Source: Weeksella virosa DSM 16922
GTDB taxonomy: Bacteria; Bacteroidota; Bacteroidia; Flavobacteriales; Weeksellaceae
DNA length: 64,000 bases
Direction: 5' to 3'
Assembly (NCBI RefSeq): GCF_000189415.1
Contig: NC_015144.1
Coordinates: 1,121,501 to 1,185,500 of the forward strand
In this document: positions 58,707 to 64,000 of the stretch, piece after piece
Layout: every line of letters starts with the position of its first letter
How positions within the stretch are numbered: position 1 is the stretch's first letter
Notes under the pieces: model-generated
Told to the model about the DNA's origin: nothing
Database searches by the model: none
What the model saw: only the letters and a program-made list of their open reading frames with translations
Translations under genes and position numbers: made by a program

Positions 58707-58738
58707 AAAAAAACCACTTCGTTAGAAGTGGTTTTTTT
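58707..58738. terminator. Terminator of rplU-rpmA, bidirectional
   Basis: A perfect stem AAACCACTTC-type arm (58707-58720 with 58725-58738), loop GTTA, flanked by A and T runs; 17 bases past the rpmA stop on the minus strand. Confidence 0.93.
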
Positions 58739-58754
58739 GTTTATGACTTTGTTT

Positions 58755-59012
58755 TTAGTTTACTGGTTCAACAGAAACATATGATCTGTTATCACGTTTT
58801 TTAGTAAAAACAACTTTTCCATCAACAAGTGCAAATAAGGTATGATCTTTACCAATTCCTACATTGTTTCCTGGGTGGTGTTTAGTTCCTCTTTGACGAA
58901 CAATAATGTTACCAGCAATTGCTGATTGTCCACCAAAAATCTTAACACCTAAACGTTTCGATTCTGACTCGCGACCGTTTTTCGAACTACCGACTCCTTT
59001 CTTATGTGCCAT
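58755..59012 (-). CDS. rpmA: 50S ribosomal protein L27
   Basis: 85 residues, the normal length. The N-terminus [22 protein letters not shown] reaches the peptidyl transferase centre and has no N-terminal cleavage motif of the Firmicutes type. [21 protein letters not shown] and [12 protein letters not shown] are diagnostic. It lies 32 bases after rplU and is cotranscribed with it. Confidence 0.98.
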   Translation of the reverse strand: MAHKKGVGSSKNGRESESKRLGVKIFGGQSAIAGNIIVRQRGTKHHPGNNVGIGKDHTLFALVDGKVVFTKKRDNRSYVSVEPVN

Positions 59013-59044
59013 TTCTAGTTACTTTTTAGGGTTAATACTTAAAA

Positions 59045-59404
59045 TTATTCAGCAGCTTCTTTTTCTGCTTTTTTCGCTGTTTTCTTTGCAGCTTTTGCAC
59101 CACCAATTGCAGTTACTTCTATTTTGGTAAATTGTTGACGGTGTCCGTTTCTTTTTTGGTAACCTTTTCTTCTTTTCTTTTTGAAGATGATTACTTTGTC
59201 TCCTTTTACGTGCTCAACGATTTTAGCAGTAATACTAACTCCGTCTATAACTGGGGCGCCAACTTCGATAGTCCCGTTGTCGGTTAATAACACGCGATCG
59301 AATGTAACTTCGTCACCTGCTTCACCTTTCAAGCGGTTTACGAACAATTGTTGGTCTTTTTCAACTTTGTATTGAAGCCCTGCTATCTCTACAATTGCGT
59401 ACAT
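59045..59404 (-). CDS. rplU: 50S ribosomal protein L21
   Basis: 119 residues; ATG at 59404 starts [18 protein letters not shown], the conserved N-terminus. The frame from 59467 would place its first residues inside the promoter and is rejected. The C-terminal [20 protein letters not shown] is diagnostic. About 15 extra residues rich in Ala, Lys and Glu ([16 protein letters not shown]) extend the usual end. First gene of the rplU-rpmA operon, with a tRNA-like strong promoter. Confidence 0.98.
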   Translation of the reverse strand: MYAIVEIAGLQYKVEKDQQLFVNRLKGEAGDEVTFDRVLLTDNGTIEVGAPVIDGVSITAKIVEHVKGDKVIIFKKKRRKGYQKRNGHRQQFTKIEVTAIGGAKAAKKTAKKAEKEAAE

Positions 59405-59436
59405 GTTAAAAAAATATTGGTTAATAAAATTGGATG

Positions 59437-59467
59437 CAAATATAAGATGTTTTTGTTCGTTTGCCAA
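59437..59467 (-). promoter_or_regulatory. Promoter of rplU-rpmA
   Basis: Minus strand TTG (59465-59467), 20 bp, TATATTTG (59437-59444), continuing as GCATCC. The -7 octamer is the same as at all three tRNA genes. Confidence 0.8.
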
Positions 59468-59538
59468 ATATATTTCAAGAATTATAAAATAAAATCATGT
59501 TTTTGATTTTAGGGTTATTTAGAAAAAATAAAAATAAG

Positions 59539-59546
59539 TAACTTTG
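59539..59546 (+). promoter_or_regulatory. Probable -7 element of feoAB
   Basis: TAACTTTG followed by CA, 17 bases before the feoA ATG. No TTG at the usual spacing, and no Fur box that I can recognise with confidence. Confidence 0.45.
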
Positions 59547-59563
59547 CACCAAGATTTTGAACT

Positions 59564-59797
59564 ATGCAATTTTCACTCAAAGATTTAAAAGTAGGAGATA
59601 AAGGTAGAATTAAGATTGATGACAACTTGGATATAGCGCCAAAATATATAGAATTAGGCTTAACACCAGGAGCAATAATCGAAGTGAAATCTAAAGCGCC
59701 TTTAGGAGGTCTTATTAGTGTAAAACTATTAAAAAACAATGTGCTGTTGGCACTGAGAAAAGCAGAGGCTCATACATTATTGATTGAAAAAATCTAG
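59564..59797 (+). CDS. feoA: Ferrous iron transport protein FeoA
   Basis: A 77-residue SH3-like cytoplasmic partner of FeoB. It shows DLKVGDKGRIKI, ELGLTPGAIIEVKSKAPLGG and the terminal VLLALRKAEAHTLLIEKI, the usual family layout. It lies 9 bases before feoB. Confidence 0.93.
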   Translation: MQFSLKDLKVGDKGRIKIDDNLDIAPKYIELGLTPGAIIEVKSKAPLGGLISVKLLKNNVLLALRKAEAHTLLIEKI

Positions 59798-59806
59798 GAA
59801 CCCATC

Positions 59807-61897
59807 ATGAAGAAAATAGCACTTGTAGGAAATCCGAATGTCGGGAAAACATCCTTATTCAATCAATTAACACAATTAAGACATAAGGTAGGGAATTATC
59901 CGGGTGTAACGGTAAGTAAACGAGAAGGAAAAATAACGTATAAAGGAGAAACCTTCCGATTGATTGATTTACCCGGAACGTATAGCTTGTATCCCAATTC
60001 GTTTGACGAGCAAATTGTATTTAATATCCTGAATAACAAAAATCATCCAGATTATCCTGACTTGGCAATTGTTATAGGAGAACCTTCTAACCTGAAACGG
60101 TCAATAATCCTTTATCAACAGGTAAGAGAATTAGGTGTACCTGCGATTTTTGTCATTAATATGATTGATGAGTTGAACTTGAAAGGTGCCGAAATCGATT
60201 TAGAAAAACTAGAAGCTTATCTCGATACAAAAGTCATTACAACCAATGCACGTGAGGGTGAGGGATTGATAGAGTTGAAAGAAGCTTTGCATTATCAACC
60301 CGCCAAAGCAAAACATCATTTTCTTCTACCAGAAGAAACAAAACAAACAATAGAAGAGGTGAAATCAACTTTTCAGCTCGAAAATGATTATTTGGCTTGG
60401 CATTATCTGGCACAAAAAAATATTCCAGAGCTTAGCCGAGATCAACAACATAGAATAGACGATATTCGTAGAGAGAACAACTTTATTTACAAGCGATTGC
60501 AAGTAAAGGAAATTGTAGAAAGAAATCGAGAGCTCGATCAAGCACTCGACGAAATTGTAAATTACCATGTGCAAACATCGCTTACCACCACCGAAAAAAT
60601 AGATAAAATATTAATGCATCCTATATTGGGTTACTTATTCTTTTTCTTGGTGATGTTTTTGATGTTTCAGACCGTTTATTTTTGGGCAACCCCTATTATG
60701 GATACGATAGATGAAGGGTTTGCTTGGCTAATTTCATGGTTATCAGATGTTTTGCCAACAGGTCCTTTTTCTGATTTGGTAGCGAATGGTTTCGTAGCGG
60801 GAATTGGAGGAATCTTGATTTTTATTCCACAAATCATGTTACTATTCTTTCTGATCGCCATAATGGAAGAAACCGGTTACATGAGTAGAATTGTTTACCT
60901 ATCAGATCGTTTCTTAAAACCTTTTGGGCTGAGTGGGAAAAGTGTAGTGCCTTTGGTCTCTGGTGTTGCATGCGCTGTCCCTGCGGTGATGTCGGCAAGA
61001 AACATAGAAAACACAAAAGAAAGACTACTTACGATGTTAGTAACACCGTTTATGACGTGTTCTGCTCGTTTGCCTATTTATCTTATTATAATAGAATTAG
61101 TGATTCCGGCAGAGAAAATAGGCTGGTTCGATTACCGAGGAATTACACTTTTTGTAATGTATCTTTTAGGAGTAGTAGGAGCATTAGGAAGTTCATTTAT
61201 CCTTAATAAAATTATTACAACAACCCATCGTTCTTTCTTTGCAATCGAATTACCAAACTATAAAATGCCCGATTGGAGAAATGTTTTCACAAGCGTATAC
61301 GAAAGTGTCTCAGGCTTTGTAATCGATGCCGGAAAAATTATTTTATCCATGGCGGTTATTTTATGGGTAATGTCGAATTTCAGCTTCAAAAAAGACTTCT
61401 ATCATGCAGAAGAAGTAGTGCAAGCGGCTCATCCTACCATAAGCGGTGAAGAATTAGAACGAGAAATAAAAAGCTTTCAGGTGACCCACTCTATCCTAGG
61501 ACAATTGGGACACTTTATAGAACCTGCGATTAGGCCTTTAGGGTATGATTGGAAGATGGGAATCGGTTTGATTTCTTCTTTTGCAGCACGCGAAGTTTTT
61601 GTAGGTACAATGGCAATGGTTTATAGTATGAACGAAGATTTCGAGGACGAAGAACAAAAAATAACTTTGTTGCAAAGAATGAAAAGCGAGATCAATCACA
61701 ATACAGGGAAACCTGCTTATAATATAGCTTCTGGTGCTTCTTTACTTTTGTTTTATGCTTTTGCAATGCAGTGTATGAGTACAATTGCAATTGTGAAGAA
61801 AGAAACCGGCTCTTGGAAATGGACCCTGTTTCAAGCTGGGCTTATGACAAGTATTGCATACATCTTGGCATTGATTGCCTATCAGCTATTGAAATAA
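59807..61897 (+). CDS. feoB: Ferrous iron transporter FeoB
   Basis: Fe2+ permease of the inner membrane with a cytoplasmic GTPase domain, 696 residues. G motifs: G1 GNPNVGKTSLFNQL (8-15), G2 region GVTVSKREG, G3 DLPGTYSL, G4 NMID. A helical spacer (about 165-265) precedes the channel, which contains two Gate repeats with the conserved Cys stretch VPLVSGVACAVPAVMSAR and MTCSARLPIYLIII, and FAAREVFVGTMAMVY. It is followed by a small Cys-rich membrane protein, and preceded by feoA: the set feoA-feoB-small protein is complete. Confidence 0.97.
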   Translation: MKKIALVGNPNVGKTSLFNQLTQLRHKVGNYPGVTVSKREGKITYKGETFRLIDLPGTYSLYPNSFDEQIVFNILNNKNHPDYPDLAIVIGEPSNLKRSIILYQQVRELGVPAIFVINMIDELNLKGAEIDLEKLEAYLDTKVITTNAREGEGLIELKEALHYQPAKAKHHFLLPEETKQTIEEVKSTFQLENDYLAWHYLAQKNIPELSRDQQHRIDDIRRENNFIYKRLQVKEIVERNRELDQALDEIVNYHVQTSLTTTEKIDKILMHPILGYLFFFLVMFLMFQTVYFWATPIMDTIDEGFAWLISWLSDVLPTGPFSDLVANGFVAGIGGILIFIPQIMLLFFLIAIMEETGYMSRIVYLSDRFLKPFGLSGKSVVPLVSGVACAVPAVMSARNIENTKERLLTMLVTPFMTCSARLPIYLIIIELVIPAEKIGWFDYRGITLFVMYLLGVVGALGSSFILNKIITTTHRSFFAIELPNYKMPDWRNVFTSVYESVSGFVIDAGKIILSMAVILWVMSNFSFKKDFYHAEEVVQAAHPTISGEELEREIKSFQVTHSILGQLGHFIEPAIRPLGYDWKMGIGLISSFAAREVFVGTMAMVYSMNEDFEDEEQKITLLQRMKSEINHNTGKPAYNIASGASLLLFYAFAMQCMSTIAIVKKETGSWKWTLFQAGLMTSIAYILALIAYQLLK

Positions 61898-61916
61898 TTT
61901 ATAATAGAAAAATGCC

Positions 61917-62072
61917 ATGTCGAATATCTATGTACAATATGGTTTTATAGCTATTGTTTTTATGATTGCCGTTTGGTATATTGTAAAAATGATAAAAGAC
62001 GCAATAAAAGGAAAAAAACAATGCAGTAAAGGTTGTGGATGCTCCTCAACAATAGAACCTAAAGACAAGTAA
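61917..62072 (+). CDS. FeoB-associated Cys-rich membrane protein (51 residues)
   Basis: A short gene that size cut-offs miss. It runs from ATG 61917 to TAA 62070-62072 and lies 19 bases after feoB. The protein has one transmembrane helix (about 8-24, YGFIAIVFMIAVWYIV), a basic juxtamembrane part (KMIKDAIKGKKQ), then Cys36-x3-Cys40-x-Cys42 (CSKGCGC) in the tail. This matches the small FeoB-associated Cys-rich proteins that end feo operons in Bacteroidota and Firmicutes; a role in iron handling or FeoB assembly is suspected, not shown. It ends at a terminator. An ATG at 61912 is out of frame. Confidence 0.85.
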   Translation: MSNIYVQYGFIAIVFMIAVWYIVKMIKDAIKGKKQCSKGCGCSSTIEPKDK

Positions 62073-62105
62073 AAAAAAGTGTACCGCTCTGGGATACACT
62101 TTTTT
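62073..62105. terminator. Bidirectional terminator between the feo operon and deoC
   Basis: AAAAAGTGTA (62074-62083) pairs with TACACTTTTT (62095-62104) around an 11-base loop; A run left, T run right. Confidence 0.85.
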
Positions 62106-62142
62106 ATGTTGATTCTATTTATCAATAATTACGAATAGTAGA

Positions 62143-62886
62143 TTAATAATCTTCTTTGCTCGTTAAACCTTTTACAATAGCAAGTGCAGAAGACGTCCCG
62201 ATACGCTTTACACCCAAGTCGATCATCTTTTTTGTTTCTTCGTACGAGCGAACACCACCCGAAGCTTTTACAAGAAGTGGACCGGCATTATCTAACATAA
62301 GCTTTATCACATGTTCATTAGCTCCATTGGGTTCACCATTTGGGGTTTCGAAAAAACCTGTAGATGATTTCACAAACACACGGTCTGCTTGGTCTTCACC
62401 AATTTTTTCGATAACAATATTTCTAATCAACTGAGTAATACGAACAATTTCTTGATCGGTAAGAGCAGCAGTTTCGATAATCCATTTGATAATTTTTCCT
62501 TCTCGTAAAGCAACACGTGTGCAAGATTCTATTTCTTCGCTCACTTTTTCTACATCGCCTTTTTTGTAGGCGGTATAGTTGATCACAAAATCCAATTCAT
62601 CTGCTCCATCGGCTATGGCTTTTTGTGCTTCACGTAATTTTTCATCAACCTCTGCAGTTCCTTCTGGGAAATCGATGACCGTCCCGAGTCGCACATTAGA
62701 GGCATGTGCATCTAACAACTCGCGTACCGATCGAACATAATCGGGCCGAATCATTACCGCATAAAAACCATTGTCTATAGCTTCTTGGGTGACTTCGTGT
62801 ACTTTGTTCAACGTTTCTGAGTTCGAAATTCCGGCTTGTTCGGGTGTTTTCAAATAGGTTGAATCTAAATAATCTTTAACAGTCAT
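62143..62886 (-). CDS. deoC: Deoxyribose-phosphate aldolase
   Basis: Splits 2-deoxyribose 5-phosphate into glyceraldehyde 3-phosphate and acetaldehyde, the last step of deoxynucleoside breakdown; cytoplasm, 247 residues. The TIM-barrel marks are VIDFPEG, ADELDFVINY (Asp), VFVKSSTGF with the Schiff-base Lys, and LVKASGGVRSYEE with the second Lys. ATG at 62886 (MTVKDYLDSTYLK) is chosen; the longer frame starts with TTG at 62931. The EEP-family nuclease gene upstream on the same strand would, if it degrades DNA, supply its substrate chain. No DeoR-type regulator is adjacent. Confidence 0.94.
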   Translation of the reverse strand: MTVKDYLDSTYLKTPEQAGISNSETLNKVHEVTQEAIDNGFYAVMIRPDYVRSVRELLDAHASNVRLGTVIDFPEGTAEVDEKLREAQKAIADGADELDFVINYTAYKKGDVEKVSEEIESCTRVALREGKIIKWIIETAALTDQEIVRITQLIRNIVIEKIGEDQADRVFVKSSTGFFETPNGEPNGANEHVIKLMLDNAGPLLVKASGGVRSYEETKKMIDLGVKRIGTSSALAIVKGLTSKEDY

Positions 62887-63063
62887 TTTATTGCTTTGCT
62901 TAATAATCTTTTTTATCTGTTTTTCATCCAACCAAAACTTGATCGAATGTGGTTTTAATTTATTAAGTTATTGCGAAACAATTTCGAAACTAATCTTCGA
63001 TTTATTATAGAGTGTTGATTTATAGAGTTTTATCTCGAAATACTACCCAGAAACTTCTTTCGT

Positions 63064-64000
63064 TTACGAATTGTCTCGTAACGCAAAGTTATAATTAATA
63101 ATGCTAATAATTGGAAAATGATCACTCGGACCTCCGAAATAATTTTTACCTCTGAAAGTGTTTTGTGGTTGTGTTGAGGTGTTTATGTTGTTGAAAATAA
63201 ATTTGTTAGGGTTGAAAATTTGTGATTTTTTCCAATGAAAAAAAGAATCTTTTTTTATGAAATTTTTTGAAAATAACATTTGGTCAAAGATTAAACGTTG
63301 TTTCTTGTACACTATTGTACCCGTGTCGTAATTCATCATTTTCACAAAAGGATTGAATAAATCATTCGACCGAACATCTTGTAAATTTGCTTTCGTAGAC
63401 AAGATGTTAATCAGTTGAGAGTTATTCGGTGTATCATTAAAATCTCCCATCATTACGATATTGGGCTCGTGCTCTTTTGCGTACAAAATATCCAACTCAT
63501 TTTTCAGGACTTGTAGGATATTTGATCTTTTGTGTTGATTGAGCAATCCTCCTCTTCTAGAGGGTAAGTGTAGTACATATAGATGCAAAATTTCATCACA
63601 ATGCTTTGCTTTCACCCACAAAACATCTCGGGTATACGACCGGATTCCTAGTGTATTACGAAAAACAACGCGAATTGGTTTAGAGTCTAGTATTGTAGTT
63701 TCATCTTTTTTGTATAACAATGCTACATTGATATTTCGTTCATCGAGCGAATCGTAGAAAATATAATCATACCCATCCGAAAAAAGCTGTGGATGAGATA
63801 CAATATCTTCTAAAACTAATGCGTTTTCTACTTCGGCCAAACCAATAAACGTAGGAGAACTTCCGGTTTCTTGTCTCCCAAGATGATGAAGCGTTGTGCA
63901 AACTTGGTCAAGCTTTTTTGCGTACCGACTTGTATTCCATTTTTGTTTATTGCCCACTATAAACGATTCTTCGTCGGTAGTATGTAATTGTCGAGCATAA
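63064..64000 (-). CDS. EEP-family nuclease/phosphatase, 5' end outside window
   Basis: The frame is open to the right edge; a GTG at 63957 is not a true start, since the homologous sequence continues upstream (DEESFIVGNKQKW). About 312 C-terminal residues are present: GLAEVENALVLED (metal Glu), IRSYTRDVLWVKA, LHLPSRRGG (His), MMGDFNDTPNNSQ and FGGPSDHFPIISI (Asp-His pair). It is a paralogue of the protein at 32014, with the same order of motifs but NHWPSR replaced by LHLPSR. It lies 177 bases upstream of the deoC ATG on the same strand, with no clear terminator between. Substrate unknown; DNA is a reasonable guess from the deoC link. Confidence 0.87.
   Translation of the reverse strand, partial: YARQLHTTDEESFIVGNKQKWNTSRYAKKLDQVCTTLHHLGRQETGSSPTFIGLAEVENALVLEDIVSHPQLFSDGYDYIFYDSLDERNINVALLYKKDETTILDSKPIRVVFRNTLGIRSYTRDVLWVKAKHCDEILHLYVLHLPSRRGGLLNQHKRSNILQVLKNELDILYAKEHEPNIVMMGDFNDTPNNSQLINILSTKANLQDVRSNDLFNPFVKMMNYDTGTIVYKKQRLIFDQMLFSKNFIKKDSFFHWKKSQIFNPNKFIFNNINTSTQPQNTFRGKNYFGGPSDHFPIISIINYNFALRDNS

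Noticed and set aside
59405-59467. Longer rplU beginning at 59467
   Set aside because: It overlaps the TTG/-7 promoter; L21 begins MYAIVEIAG.
1-64000. CRISPR array, insertion sequence, prophage, integrase or toxin-antitoxin genes
   Set aside because: Read for on both strands; no regularly spaced repeats, transposase, integrase or phage structural genes were found.

Overview
The window reads as chromosomal DNA of a low-GC member of the Bacteroidota, order Flavobacteriales, probably Weeksellaceae-like (Weeksella/Empedobacter type). The evidence is a type IX secretion sorting domain at the left edge, SusC/SusD and CarboxypepD-reg TonB receptors, IPExxxVDY, DUF6089 and DUF5689 family proteins, a mevalonate pathway, tandem OmpH genes behind bamA, A-rich leaders without clear Shine-Dalgarno sites, and Bacteroidota-type promoters (TTG, about 17-21 bp, TAnnTTTG). 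The species call is an inference. I saw no insertion sequence, prophage, CRISPR array, rRNA or origin. Genes are tightly packed and mostly housekeeping.

Layout. 1-12.4 kb: the end of a T9SS-exported GEVED protein, tRNA-Arg, an orphan metal-chelate or cobalamin binding lipoprotein, pheS, an acpP-fabF-rnc-IPExxxVDY-pyk run, pckA, a ribE-histidine kinase-trmN6 operon and tRNA-Phe. 12.4-17.3 kb: envelope genes (FadL-like barrel, LptC, PpiD/SurA-type isomerase) and a gene-poor stretch holding a possible broken micro-ORF. 17.3-23.6 kb: a polysaccharide export operon (PLP aminotransferase, CapD/PglF dehydratase, Wza, Wzc with a Gly-Tyr repeat tail). 23.7-27.7 kb: a DEDD exonuclease, serine hydrolase, superoxide dismutase, folB, tRNA-Cys, tadA. 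27.7-36 kb: a DUF5689 lipoprotein and TonB receptor divergent from an EEP-family nuclease that overlaps a lone trpA, then a convergent tryptophanase and a Cys-rich unknown protein. 36-44.7 kb: cls, tyrS, corA and an orphan susCD pair. 44.8-58.6 kb: an epimerase and mevalonate genes, rfbDC, the bamA envelope-assembly block with uppS and nadK, mevalonate kinase plus UbiA prenyltransferase, and an RluB-type synthase. 58.7-64 kb: rpmA-rplU, feoA-feoB with a 51-residue Cys-rich membrane protein, deoC, and a second EEP nuclease cut by the right edge.

How the genes may work together. The mevalonate genes (mvaD, GHMP kinase), UppS and UbiA form an isoprenoid axis serving undecaprenyl carriers and prenylated lipids, which in turn serve the capsule/O-antigen genes and the BamA/LptC/Skp assembly machinery. 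The most suggestive accessory theme is nucleic-acid scavenging: a secreted EEP nuclease, a DUF5689 surface lipoprotein and a TonB receptor in one divergent locus, and a second EEP nuclease upstream of deoxyribose-phosphate aldolase. This is inference, but it is testable. A second theme is promoter architecture: many -7 elements share an extended TAnnTTTGCA, and the three tRNA genes share the 13-mer TATATTTGCAATC.
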